From JBCBKP01 sp038521625 (lineage in GTDB: Bacteria; Planctomycetota; Phycisphaerae; Phycisphaerales; UBA1924), in NCBI GenBank assembly GCA_038521625.1, contig JBCBKP010000001.1, positions 248,001 to 312,000 on the forward strand: 64,000 nucleotides of DNA. Reading direction: 5' to 3'. Shown piece after piece: positions 51,973 through 60,920 of the stretch. Every line of letters begins with the position of its first letter. Position 1 is the stretch's first letter. The position numbers and the translations under genes were made by a program. Below the pieces are notes generated by a model. That model worked only from the letters and a program-made list of their open reading frames with translations, was not told where the DNA came from and ran no database searches.

Positions 51973-52607
51973 GCCGCGCCCCTCCGGCTCAGTTCGGCGG
52001 CCCTCCAGAGGTAGGGCAGGACCGAAAGTACGGTGATTGACAGGATCATGTAGGCCGTGATCTCGGCGACGAGCGACCATTCGACCGCGATCGACACCAG
52101 AATGAGGGGTGCTCCGACCGACTGGGCGATCATCTTCAGCTTGCCCGTCGTGGAGGCCGAGAAGTCCGCCCCGGAGCCCTCGAAGACCGCCCGGATCGAC
52201 GTGACGAGGAGCTCGCGAGACAGGATCGTGACCACCATCCAGGGCTGGACGCCCGAGGCCCCGCCGAGCCCCGGCCCGGCCAGCATCACGAACGCCCCCA
52301 GGACCAGGATCTTGTCGGCGAACGGGTCGGCGATCCGGCCGAACTTGGATATCGCGTCGAACCGTCGGGCCAGATAGCCGTCGGCGGCGTCGGTGAGCGC
52401 GGCCACGACGAAGAGGGCCGCGGCGCCAAAGAGGCGACCGGTTTCGCTGGGGTCGATTCCCGTCAGCATCGCCACGAACACGGCGGCCATGACCAGCCGA
52501 GCGATGGTCAGCGCGTTCGGGAGCGACCGGACCCAGCCCGGTGGCCGGGGCTCGGCCGGCTCGGCGATCGCGGCCGATCGGGCGGTGGATGGCTCGGTCT
52601 CGTGCAC
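51969..52607 (-). CDS. pgsA: CDP-diacylglycerol-glycerol-3-phosphate 3-phosphatidyltransferase
   Basis: 212 residues. It joins CDP-diacylglycerol and glycerol-3-phosphate to form phosphatidylglycerol phosphate. The CDP-alcohol phosphatidyltransferase motif D-x2-D-G-x2-A-R-x8-G-x3-D-x3-D is complete in DAADGYLARRFDAISKFGR... and ADPFAD. It has five or so hydrophobic helices. The start is a GTG at 52607 with no clear ribosome binding site. The N-terminus (ETEPSTARSAAIAEP) is a short soluble extension. The next gene (pgpA) overlaps its stop, and nuoJ runs divergently upstream. Confidence 0.92.
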   Translation of the reverse strand: MHETEPSTARSAAIAEPAEPRPPGWVRSLPNALTIARLVMAAVFVAMLTGIDPSETGRLFGAAALFVVAALTDAADGYLARRFDAISKFGRIADPFADKILVLGAFVMLAGPGLGGASGVQPWMVVTILSRELLVTSIRAVFEGSGADFSASTTGKLKMIAQSVGAPLILVSIAVEWSLVAEITAYMILSITVLSVLPYLWRAAELSRRGAA

Positions 52608-52775
52608 GCGCGGATGCTACCGAACCCGCCGGCACCCCCGCCGGCGGATTTGTGGAAGCCTTTCTTGGTTGCCGGGTTGGTGGGGCGGATCTATCCTCCG
52701 CCTCTTGCCCGGCAGGAGCTTCTCCGGCCCGGCGAGAAGGGTCGGAACGCTCGTCTGCACCACGCGGGGGACGGC

Positions 52776-53747
52776 TTGGAAACGCTCGTCGGCCAAGAGG
52801 CCATCAATCCGCTGCTTCTCTATCTCGGTTGCGGGCTCGGTGCGGTCGGGGTCATCGTCGCGATGCCGCGCCGGGGGCTCAGCCTCGCGCTCTTCGGCCT
52901 GCTGATCGGCGCCTTAGGCGTCGGGCTGCTCGCGCTCGGGCTCGGGATCCACGCCGGGGGCGACGGTCTGCCCAACCCGGCCTTCTACGTCTTCGGGGCG
53001 ATCGCGCTCGCCAGCGCCCTGCGCATGATCACGCACCCGCGGCCGGTCTACGCCGCGCTGTACTTCATCCTGACGGTGATCGCGTCGAGCGGGCTGTACC
53101 TGCTTCTCTCGGCCGAGTTCATGGCGTTCGCGCTGATCATCATCTACGCGGGCGCGATCCTGATCACGTACCTGTTCGTGATCATGCTGGCGACGCAGAC
53201 GCCCACCGAGGAGGAGGGCGACAACCTCAGCGACTACGACGCGACGGCGCGCGAGCCCGCGATCGCCTCGGCGTTCGGCTTCGTGCTGGTCGCGGTGCTG
53301 ACCAACATGCTCACGCTCGGCACGCCGGGCCTGCCCGCCGCGGTGGCGACCGGCGACGACGCGTTGATCCAGCTCCCCGAGCGCCTGCAGGACGGCTTCG
53401 CCGAGGCCGGCCTGCTCTCCGACGGCGAGCGCTTGGTGATCGGTGAGACCGGGCGGGTCGTGACCAACGAGTCCGGCGCCGTCGCGGTGATCGCCGAAGG
53501 CTCCGAGCGCCGGTACATCGAGCGGGCCGAGTGGCCGGCGGACCTGTCGCCGAGCAACGTGGAGCGCGTCGGTCTGAACCTTCTGCGTGACCACCCGATG
53601 ACGATCGAGATCGCCGGCGTGATCCTGCTGATGGCGATGCTGGGCGCGACGGTGCTCGCCCGCAAGCAGGTCGACCTCGAGGAAGAGGCGAAGGCCCACC
53701 AGGCGAAGAAGCTCGCGGAGACCTTCGAGAAGGGGACCCCGGCGTGA
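52776..53747 (+). CDS. nuoJ: NADH-quinone oxidoreductase subunit J
   Basis: About 323 residues with five hydrophobic helices, part of the proton-pumping membrane arm of complex I. INPLLLYLGCGLGAVGVIVA is the first helix; ADFMAFALIIIYAGAILITY (here beginning SAEFMAF) is the conserved helix with the pi-bulge region. A soluble insertion of about 100 residues (DGERLVIGETGRVV onward) lies before the last helix, longer than in E. coli. I chose a TTG at 52776, since GGGGGA lies before it and no ATG or GTG precedes the first helix closer. The next gene overlaps by four bases. Upstream nuoA-I are not here. Confidence 0.9.
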   Translation: METLVGQEAINPLLLYLGCGLGAVGVIVAMPRRGLSLALFGLLIGALGVGLLALGLGIHAGGDGLPNPAFYVFGAIALASALRMITHPRPVYAALYFILTVIASSGLYLLLSAEFMAFALIIIYAGAILITYLFVIMLATQTPTEEEGDNLSDYDATAREPAIASAFGFVLVAVLTNMLTLGTPGLPAAVATGDDALIQLPERLQDGFAEAGLLSDGERLVIGETGRVVTNESGAVAVIAEGSERRYIERAEWPADLSPSNVERVGLNLLRDHPMTIEIAGVILLMAMLGATVLARKQVDLEEEAKAHQAKKLAETFEKGTPA

Positions 53748-54100
53748 GCGACCTCCTCGTGACCCTGGGCCAGGCCGGATACCCCGAGGCGATGCCCTCG
53801 GTGACGCTCGACCACTACCTGGTGCTCTCCGCGCTGATGTTCGGGCTCGGGCTGATCGGGTTCGTGACGCGCCGCAACCTGATCATCATGTTCCTCTGCA
53901 CGGAGCTGATGTTCCAGGCCGCCGGGCTCGCGCTGATCGCCTTCGGCCGCTACCACCTGAACTTCGACGGCCAGACGTTCGTGATCTTCGTGCTGACGAT
54001 CGCCGCGGCCGAGGCGGCGATGGCGCTGGCCCTCGTCGTGCTCCTGTTCCGTCGTCGCGAGAGTCTCGACGCTTCGGCCTGGACCGAGCTCAAGGGCTGA
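53744..54100 (+). CDS. nuoK: NADH-quinone oxidoreductase subunit K
   Basis: 118 residues with three membrane helices, the smallest antiporter-like subunit of complex I. LDHYLVLSALMFGLGLIGFV is the first helix, LIIMFLCTELMFQAAGLALI the second with the key Glu in CTELM, and IAAAEAAMALALVVLL the third with the second Glu in AAAEA. It starts with GTG overlapping the nuoJ stop; an ATG at 53792 would also leave all helices. It links J and L. Confidence 0.95.
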   Translation: MSDLLVTLGQAGYPEAMPSVTLDHYLVLSALMFGLGLIGFVTRRNLIIMFLCTELMFQAAGLALIAFGRYHLNFDGQTFVIFVLTIAAAEAAMALALVVLLFRRRESLDASAWTELKG

Positions 54101-54115
54101 CCCGGAGGACCGCTC

Positions 54116-56311
54116 GTGGACGCGCTCGGCATGATCACCTCGACGCTCACCCTCGCGGCCGACGCCACGTCCGGCGCCGCCATGCCCTGGTGGGTGATCG
54201 CGATCCCGTTCCTGCCGCTGGCCAACGCCGCGCTGGTGGGGCTCTTCGCCGCCGTCGGCGACAAGACCAGGCTGCCCGCCTGGACGACGGTGATCAGCCT
54301 GGCGGCGAGCTTCGGGCTCACGCTGCTGTTCTTCCTGAACCACTACGAGGGCTCGGCCACGACCGTGAAGGCCTTCGACTGGATCAGCATCGACTGGGCG
54401 GCCTCGGTCGAGGACGGCGGAAGCGGCGTCACCGCGCTGGTGGCGAACTTCGCGTTCTACTTCGACGGGCTCAGCCTGCTCTGGATGCTGTTCGTGACCG
54501 GGCTGGGCACGCTGATCGCGCTGTACGCCAGCGAGTACATGGACCACGACGTCGGCGGCGGCTACTGCCGCTTCTTCGCCGCGTTCAGCATCTTCGTCTT
54601 CAGCATGTCGTGCCTGGTGATGGGCGACAACCTGCTGCTGCTGTTCCTCGGCTGGGAGGGCGTCGGCCTCTGCAGCTACCTGCTGATCGGCTACTACTAC
54701 AAGAAGAAGGCCGCGGTAGATGCCGGCCGCAAGGCGTTCGTCGTGAACCGCATCGGCGACCTCGGCCTGCTGATGGCGATGTTCCTGACGTTCACCACGT
54801 TCGGCACGCTCGAGTACGCGCCGCTCATGGAGATGGTGAACGCCAACACGACCGCGTCGGGCGCGGTCCTGAGCGAGAGCTGGCAGGTCTGGGCGATCCC
54901 GGTGCTGATCGTCGCCGGCGCCTTCGGCAAGTCCGCGCAGCTGTTCTTCTACGTCTGGCTGCCCGACGCCATGGAGGGCCCGACGCCCGTCTCGGCGCTC
55001 ATCCACGCCGCGACGATGGTCACCGCCGGCGTCTACCTGGTCGCCCGCATGAACCCGCTGTTCCTGCAGGACCCCAACCTGATCGGCCTGACCGTGGTCA
55101 CCTGGGGCGGCACGATCACCGCGCTGTGGTCGGCCACCATCGCGATGGCCCAGTACGACATCAAGCGGATCATGGGCTACTCGACGGTCAGCCAGCTCGG
55201 CTACATGTTCGCCGGGCTCGGCTTCCTGACCTCGACCGGCGGCGTCTTCCACGTCCTGACCCACGCGTTCTTCAAGGCGACGCTCTTCCTCGCCTGCGGC
55301 GCGGTCATGCACGGCTTCGCCGGCCAGCTCGACATGCGCCGTCTCTCGGGGCTGTGGTCGATCCCGGGCTTCAAGATCGTCGTGATCGCGATGCTGATCG
55401 GCTGCCTGAACCTCGCGGGCTTCCCGTTCACCGCCGGCTACTTCTCGAAGGACATGATCCTCGCCGAGGCGTTCACCACGCCGGATTCGGTGATCCCGTA
55501 CTCCTCCGTGGCGGGCTGGATCCTCCTGGTGACCGCCGGCCTGACCGCCTATTACACCTTCCGCGTCTTCTTCCGCGTCTTCGTCGGTCCCAAGCACTAC
55601 GAGCCCGGCGAGGACCTGCACGGCGCCGACCCGGCCGGCTTCCACCCGCACGGCCCGCGCTGGGCCATCAAACTCGTGCTGGGGGTGCTTACGCTCGCGA
55701 GCCTCGGCGCCGCGGGGCTCTACCTCGTGGGCGACCACGGCTGGGCCGGCGACATGGTCCACCACTCGACGGCCGACGTGGGGGCGCTGCCCTGGTCGCA
55801 CGCCGAGGGCGCCGAGCACTCGGCCGCCTACGCCGGGCCCGCGGCGTCGTCGGCGGCGGAATCGGGGCTGCTCTTCGGGCAGGACCCGCACAAGATCATG
55901 TACTACGTGTCGGCCGTGGTCGGGGCGATCGGCATCGGGCTGGCCGCGTTCTTCCACGGGCCGAAGGGCCTCACCGGCCTGGTGATCGGCGGGCGGACCA
56001 GCTCGGACAAGACCAGGATGGACGGGCTCAGCCGCGCGATCCGCCCGGTCTCGACCTGGGCCGAGCGCAAGTGGCTCGTCGACGAGCTGTACCAGTTCCT
56101 GATCGTCGGGCCGCTGTGGCTGGTCTCGAACGTCTTCGCCGCGATCGACCGTTTCATCGTCGACGGCATCGTCGATGGGCTCGGCCGGCTGCCGCGGGCG
56201 CTCGGCGAGATCATCCGACCGGCGCAGAACGGGGTGCTGCACGGGTACGCCCTCCGGATGCTGGGTGGCCTGGCCGTGGTGCTGTTGATCGTGGTGGTGT
56301 TTGCGCTGTGA
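54116..56311 (+). CDS. nuoL: NADH-quinone oxidoreductase subunit L
   Basis: 731 residues. The proton-pumping antiporter-like subunit with about 14 core helices and the long horizontal arm. The signature LLLLFLGWEGVGLCSYLLIG has the key Glu in GWEGVG; IMGYSTVSQLGYMFAGLG is the conserved Lys/Gly helix region. The C-terminal hydrophobic end (VVLLIVVVFAL) follows a soluble loop around residues 530-590 that is rich in His and Ala and unlike E. coli. Starts at a GTG with GGAGG upstream; 15 bases after nuoK. Confidence 0.95.
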   Translation: MDALGMITSTLTLAADATSGAAMPWWVIAIPFLPLANAALVGLFAAVGDKTRLPAWTTVISLAASFGLTLLFFLNHYEGSATTVKAFDWISIDWAASVEDGGSGVTALVANFAFYFDGLSLLWMLFVTGLGTLIALYASEYMDHDVGGGYCRFFAAFSIFVFSMSCLVMGDNLLLLFLGWEGVGLCSYLLIGYYYKKKAAVDAGRKAFVVNRIGDLGLLMAMFLTFTTFGTLEYAPLMEMVNANTTASGAVLSESWQVWAIPVLIVAGAFGKSAQLFFYVWLPDAMEGPTPVSALIHAATMVTAGVYLVARMNPLFLQDPNLIGLTVVTWGGTITALWSATIAMAQYDIKRIMGYSTVSQLGYMFAGLGFLTSTGGVFHVLTHAFFKATLFLACGAVMHGFAGQLDMRRLSGLWSIPGFKIVVIAMLIGCLNLAGFPFTAGYFSKDMILAEAFTTPDSVIPYSSVAGWILLVTAGLTAYYTFRVFFRVFVGPKHYEPGEDLHGADPAGFHPHGPRWAIKLVLGVLTLASLGAAGLYLVGDHGWAGDMVHHSTADVGALPWSHAEGAEHSAAYAGPAASSAAESGLLFGQDPHKIMYYVSAVVGAIGIGLAAFFHGPKGLTGLVIGGRTSSDKTRMDGLSRAIRPVSTWAERKWLVDELYQFLIVGPLWLVSNVFAAIDRFIVDGIVDGLGRLPRALGEIIRPAQNGVLHGYALRMLGGLAVVLLIVVVFAL

Positions 56312-56321
56312 GACCGAGACG

Positions 56322-58121
56322 ATGAGCGAAGCCGTGCAACATCCCGCCCCCCCGAAGCCGGCCGCCCAGTCGGCTTGGGTCGCCGCGGTCGCGTTCTTCG
56401 CGTCGCTCGGCCTGCTCGCGGCGCCGATCGAGATCACGCGTCTGCTCGCGATGATGGGCATCCCGATCGTCTTCGCGGCGTTCATGATCTTCCGCCCAGC
56501 GAGCAACGCCCGCTGGTGGGCGCTGTCGGCGACCTCGGCGAACCTGCTGCTCAGCCTCAAGCTGATGGCGGACTTCTTCGCCAGCCCGCCCGCCGGCGGC
56601 GGGTTCTCGATGATCTTCGCCCGCGAGATCGTGCCCGAGATCGGGTTCTCCTTCTCGCTCGGGCTCGACGCGGTCTCCGTGCTGCTGATCGCGCTGACGG
56701 CGCTGCTCGGGCCGGTCTGCGTCCTCGGCTCCTGGAACGCGATCCGGCGCCGGCAGCGGCTGTTCTACGGCTGGCTGCTGCTGCTGCAGACCGCGATGTA
56801 CGGCGTCTTCGCCGCCCGCGACCTGCTGGTGTTCTACATCAGCTTCGAGTTCACGCTGCTCCCGCTCTTCGTGCTGATCAACGAGTTCGGCAGCTCCGAC
56901 CGCCGGCGCGCGGCCGTGAAGTTCTTCCTCTATACATTCACCGGCTCGATCATCGCGCTGGTCGGCCTGCTGTTCGTCGCGTTCCACGCGGCGTCGCGTC
57001 CCGAGATCGGCGTCTTCACGCTCGACATCGGCCTGCTCGCCGAGGCGGCGCGGACGATGCCGGCGAGCGCGCAGGCGCTGGTGATGCTGGCGATGCTCGC
57101 CGGGTTCGCGGTCAAGGTCCCGCTCTTCCCGGTGCACACCTGGCTGCCGCTTGCGCACACCGAGGCCCCGACCGCCGGCTCGGTCATCCTCGCGGGCGTG
57201 CTGCTCAAGCTCGGCACCTACGCGATCTACCGCTTCGTGCTGCCGTTCACGCCCGAGGCGGCGTTTGATTACGCGCCCTATATCGCCGTCCTCTCGATCA
57301 TCGGCATCGTCTACGCCGGCCTGGTCTGCTGGGTGCAGAACGACGTCAAGAAGCTCGTCGCCTACTCCTCGGTCAGCCACCTGGGCTTCTGCGTTCTCGG
57401 CCTGTTCGCGATGAACAGCATCGGCCTGACCGGCTCGGTGCTCTACATGATCAACCACGGGCTCTCCACCGGCGCGCTCTTCCTCCTGATCGGGTTCATG
57501 TACGAGCGGTACCACACGCGGGATCTCCGCCAGCTCGGCGGGCTCGCGTCGAAGATGCCGGTCTGGTCGTTCTTCATGGTCTTCTTCGTGATGGCCTCGG
57601 TCGGGCTGCCGGGGCTCAACGGCTTCGTCAGCGAGTTCATGACCATGATGGGCACGTTCCAGTCCGACTCGGCCCTGGTGGACAGCCAGCCCGGCGCGAC
57701 GTTCGGCCCGCTCGGGCCCTGGTACGCCTTCGCCGCCGCGACCGGCGTGATCGTCGCCGCGATCTACCTGCTCACGATGCTCGCCAAGATCGTCTGGGGC
57801 CCGCTCCGCGAGCCGCCGGGCCACGCCGACGGGCACGCGGAAGACGACGGCGCCGCGGGCGCGCTGCCGCGGGACGTCACCACCGCGCACGAGCTCATCC
57901 CGCTGACGGCGCTCGCGGCGCTCTGCCTGCTGTTCGGGCTGTACCCCAAGCCGCTGATCGTGGCCCTCGAGCCGCCGATCAACGCCCAGGTCGCCTCGAT
58001 CCGCAGCGCGATCGAGCTGAGCGTGCCCAACGTGCCGGACGGCGTGGAACGCCAGGTCGTCGGACCGGTGAACGGTGAGGCCGCCCCGGCCGCCTCCGGG
58101 CGCGTGGGAGAATCGGAATGA
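56322..58121 (+). CDS. nuoM: NADH-quinone oxidoreductase subunit M
   Basis: 599 residues. A second antiporter-like pump subunit of complex I. The core Glu is in FYISFEFTLLPLFVLI; the Lys-containing HTWLPLAHTEAPTAGSVIL is nearly universal in NuoM; LVAYSSVSHLGFCVLGL follows. The region after residue 500 carries a His-rich loop (PPGHADGHAEDDG) and a soluble tail. ATG at 56322. It stops inside the start of nuoN (overlap of four bases). Confidence 0.95.
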   Translation: MSEAVQHPAPPKPAAQSAWVAAVAFFASLGLLAAPIEITRLLAMMGIPIVFAAFMIFRPASNARWWALSATSANLLLSLKLMADFFASPPAGGGFSMIFAREIVPEIGFSFSLGLDAVSVLLIALTALLGPVCVLGSWNAIRRRQRLFYGWLLLLQTAMYGVFAARDLLVFYISFEFTLLPLFVLINEFGSSDRRRAAVKFFLYTFTGSIIALVGLLFVAFHAASRPEIGVFTLDIGLLAEAARTMPASAQALVMLAMLAGFAVKVPLFPVHTWLPLAHTEAPTAGSVILAGVLLKLGTYAIYRFVLPFTPEAAFDYAPYIAVLSIIGIVYAGLVCWVQNDVKKLVAYSSVSHLGFCVLGLFAMNSIGLTGSVLYMINHGLSTGALFLLIGFMYERYHTRDLRQLGGLASKMPVWSFFMVFFVMASVGLPGLNGFVSEFMTMMGTFQSDSALVDSQPGATFGPLGPWYAFAAATGVIVAAIYLLTMLAKIVWGPLREPPGHADGHAEDDGAAGALPRDVTTAHELIPLTALAALCLLFGLYPKPLIVALEPPINAQVASIRSAIELSVPNVPDGVERQVVGPVNGEAAPAASGRVGESE

Positions 58122-59761
58122 CCGAGAAGCTCACGCTGATCGCCCCCGAGATCGCCCTGTTCGTCACGACCTGCGTCGTAATGGTGCTCGGGCTGAGCCC
58201 CTCCCTCGCCGCCCGGAAGATGTGCGCCTGGATCTCGGGCCTCGGCCTGGTGATCGCCGCCGGGCTCGCGGTGCCCGCGGTGCTCGACGTCCAGACCGCC
58301 TCGGCGGCCACCGGCATCTTCCCGTCGATGCAGCCCTACATGAAGGGCCTGATCGCGGTGGTGGGGCTCATGCTGCTCCCGATGATGTCGGGAACGGTCG
58401 ACCGCGAGATGGAGACGATGATCGCCGCCGGGCGCGCCAAGTACGAGGCCCTGCGGGCGAACCGCGCAGAGTTCTACTCGTTCTTCCTCTTCAGCCTCAC
58501 CGGGCTGATGCTGACCGTCTCCGCCGACGATCTGATCTGGCTCTTCCTCGCGCTCGAGCTGACCAGCCTGCCGACCTACATCATGGTCACGATCTCCACG
58601 CGCAGCACCCGCTCGCAGGAGGCGGGGGTGAAGTATTTCTTCATCGGGGCGCTCGGCGCCGCGGTGTTCCTCTACGGCTTCGCGCTGCTCTACGGCGCCA
58701 CCGGCTCGACCTCGCTCGCGGAGATCCACCGCGTCCTCGCCGCCCAAGAGTTCGGCCCCGAGGGCGGGCTGTCGCCGATCGCGATCGCCGGTCTGGTCAT
58801 CTCACTGCTCGGGCTCGGCGTCAAGATCGCCGCGGTGCCGATGCATTTCTACGTGGCCGACGTCTACCAGGGGGCCGCGGCGGGCGTCACCGCGATGCTG
58901 GCCTTCGTCCCCAAGGCCGCGGGGTTCGTTGCGATCATCCTCCTGGCCGGAGCCGTCGGCTGGGGACACGAGGCCGAGCCGCGCCAGCTGCCGGACGCGC
59001 TGCACTGGACGCTCTGGATCCTCGCCGCCGCGACGATGACCGCCGGCAACGTGCTCGCGGCGCTGCAGTCCTCGGTCAAGCGGATGCTGGCCTACAGCTC
59101 GATCGCGCACTCGGGCTACATGCTCGCCGGCGTGATGGCCGGGCCGGGCGAGCGCGGCTTCTTCGACGACGGCATCGCCGCCGTGCTGTTCTACCTGCTC
59201 TGCTACGGCGTCATGAACGTCGGCGCCTTCGCCGTCCTCGCCGCGATCGAACGCCGCGACGGGCGGGAGACCGACGAGATCGACGACATCCGCGGCCTGC
59301 ACCGGCGCCACCCGCACCTCGCCGCCGCGATGCTGCTCTGCTCGCTCAGCCTGCTCGGCCTGCCGCCGCTGCTCGGCTTCTTCGGCAAGCTCGGCCTGTT
59401 CACCGCCGTGATCTCGACGGGGACGGCCGACATGTACGCGCTCGCGGTCGTTCTCGGCATCAACTCGGCGATCGCCGCGTTCTACTACCTCCGCCTCGTG
59501 ATGGCGGCGTACATCGATGCCCCGGACGAGGCCCGAGAGGCCGAGCTCGAGCCGGTCGCGCGCCCGACGCGGACGATCGCCGCGATGGTCAGCGCCGGAG
59601 GCGTCGTCGTCCTGCTCGCGGTCGTCGGCCCGCTCATGGGCTTCTCGCTCGAGGCGGCCGGGTTCTCCAGCGAGCTCGACGGCGCCGGCTTCGAGGCCGG
59701 CCGGGGCGCGCAGCTCGAGCCGGAGACGCCGACGCCCGCGCCGAGCCCAGAGGCCGACTGA
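58118..59761 (+). CDS. nuoN: NADH-quinone oxidoreductase subunit N
   Basis: 547 residues, the third antiporter-like subunit, with about fourteen membrane helices. DLIWLFLALELTSLPTYIMV holds the conserved Glu, and VKMLAYSSIAHSGYMLAGV (here VKRMLAYSS) the conserved Lys. Terminal low-complexity Glu/Pro/Ala residues end the protein. The ATG overlaps the nuoM stop. It is the last nuo gene here; the convergent birA gene ends three bases away, so the operon ends there. Confidence 0.95.
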   Translation: MTEKLTLIAPEIALFVTTCVVMVLGLSPSLAARKMCAWISGLGLVIAAGLAVPAVLDVQTASAATGIFPSMQPYMKGLIAVVGLMLLPMMSGTVDREMETMIAAGRAKYEALRANRAEFYSFFLFSLTGLMLTVSADDLIWLFLALELTSLPTYIMVTISTRSTRSQEAGVKYFFIGALGAAVFLYGFALLYGATGSTSLAEIHRVLAAQEFGPEGGLSPIAIAGLVISLLGLGVKIAAVPMHFYVADVYQGAAAGVTAMLAFVPKAAGFVAIILLAGAVGWGHEAEPRQLPDALHWTLWILAAATMTAGNVLAALQSSVKRMLAYSSIAHSGYMLAGVMAGPGERGFFDDGIAAVLFYLLCYGVMNVGAFAVLAAIERRDGRETDEIDDIRGLHRRHPHLAAAMLLCSLSLLGLPPLLGFFGKLGLFTAVISTGTADMYALAVVLGINSAIAAFYYLRLVMAAYIDAPDEAREAELEPVARPTRTIAAMVSAGGVVVLLAVVGPLMGFSLEAAGFSSELDGAGFEAGRGAQLEPETPTPAPSPEAD

Positions 59762-59763
59762 CC

Positions 59764-60465
59764 TCAGCCCGCCGGCCGCACCGAGAGCTCGCCCGAGACG
59801 ACCTCGACGAGCCCCGCCCCCGTGCACAGACGCAGCGCGCCAGTCGGAGCCAGGCCCACGATCGAGCCCGACCGGTCGCCGACGACGACCGTCCGATCTC
59901 GATACGCCAGCCGGCGTTCGATCGCCTCCAGCACTTCGCTGGGGATGCCAACGGCCCCGAGCGAGCCGACCCGCCCGAGCACGTGCCGCCCGACGACGAT
60001 GGCGAGCTCGTCCAGATCGTGCTCGCGTCCCGTCAGCTCGCGCAGCGTCGTCGCCGGCGTCCGCAGGCCGTCGCCGAGCTGCGCCGGATCCAGATTCGCG
60101 TTGATCCCGACGCCGATGAGCAGCGGACCGCCCGCGGTTGTCTCGACGAGCACGCCGCTGAGCTTTTTCTCGCCGGCCAAGACGTCGTTGGGCCAGCGGA
60201 GCTCCAGGTCCTCCAGCTCTACGAGCCCCGACAACGCCTCGACGACCGCGAGGCCCACCAGGGGCCCGAGCGCGCCCGCGAGGCCCGGATCATCGACGAG
60301 GGCCCGCGGCGGCGGCAGCGCGACGGTGCACCAGAGCCCGCCGGCCGGGCTCGACCACGACCGGCCGAGCCGTCCGCGTCCGCCGGTCTGGACATCGGCC
60401 CGCACGACGAGCGGACCGGGCTCCCGCAGGTAGATCTCGCGGGCGTCGTCCATCGTCGAGGCCAC
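59764..60465 (-). CDS. birA: Biotin-[acetyl-CoA-carboxylase] ligase, catalytic type
   Basis: 233 residues or slightly more. Joins biotin to the carrier protein using ATP. ADVQTGGRGRLGRSWSSPAG is the biotinyl-adenylate loop (GRGRxGR), and LRWPNDVLAGEKKLSGVLVE the catalytic core lysine strand; no N-terminal DNA-binding domain is present, so this is a plain enzyme, not a repressor. The only standard start is GTG at 60465, giving VASTMDDAR. The family usually has a strand before STMD. In-frame codons upstream read IHRLSS and end at an ATC at 60498 that has GGAGG five bases before it. The true N-terminus may thus be eleven residues longer. Confidence 0.9.
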   Translation of the reverse strand: MASTMDDAREIYLREPGPLVVRADVQTGGRGRLGRSWSSPAGGLWCTVALPPPRALVDDPGLAGALGPLVGLAVVEALSGLVELEDLELRWPNDVLAGEKKLSGVLVETTAGGPLLIGVGINANLDPAQLGDGLRTPATTLRELTGREHDLDELAIVVGRHVLGRVGSLGAVGIPSEVLEAIERRLAYRDRTVVVGDRSGSIVGLAPTGALRLCTGAGLVEVVSGELSVRPAG

Positions 60466-60608
60466 GCTGGAGAGTCGGTGGATCGCTAGGTCTTTGATCG
60501 GAACCTCCGGTGCCGTCGGCGTTGACCCGAAGCCGTCGGCAGCGCTAGTGTTGCGGCCTTACCGACGCGGGTGGTGTCGGGTGGACAGGATTCGCGGAGG
60601 ATCGTCGC

Positions 60609-60806
60609 ATGCTTCCCGCTCAGCGTCAGAGTCACGGACGGGGCCGTCGCCGCCGACAGCACGATCTGCTGACGCCGGTCGTCCCGACGATCTGCCCCGT
60701 CAGCGGGATGCCCAAGCAGCACCACCGGGTCTGCAAGGAGTCTGGCTACGTCCGCCCGGGCCTCCGGATCCGCGTGCCCAAGCTGGGCATCGGCGTCGAG
60801 AAGTGA
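60609..60806 (+). CDS. rpmF: 50S ribosomal protein L32
   Basis: 65 residues. The N-terminus (MLPAQRQSHGRGRRRRQHDL) is basic as in L32, and the C-terminal half has the family pattern where the zinc-binding CxxC pairs normally stand. Here only one Cys remains in each: CPVSG and CKESG, in PICPVSGMPKQHHRVCKESG. The motif HHRVC and position next to plsX confirm identity. GGAGG lies eight bases before the ATG. The C-terminal RIRVPKLGIGVEK tail is longer than in many L32 proteins. Confidence 0.9.
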   Translation: MLPAQRQSHGRGRRRRQHDLLTPVVPTICPVSGMPKQHHRVCKESGYVRPGLRIRVPKLGIGVEK

Positions 60807-60920
60807 TCAACCGGGCCGCTCTTCGAGCGGGATCGACATCCGCCGCCGCGTTCTTCCGAATGAAGCACGCATGATGAGTGCGGACGAACGGGGTGCGGCT
60901 TTGCTGGAAGAGGCCATCTG

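Noticed and set aside
52602..52775. Longer form of nuoJ starting at 52602
   Set aside because: The extra 58 residues are Pro/Arg-rich and have no equivalent in NuoJ; a ribosome binding site lies before the TTG at 52776.
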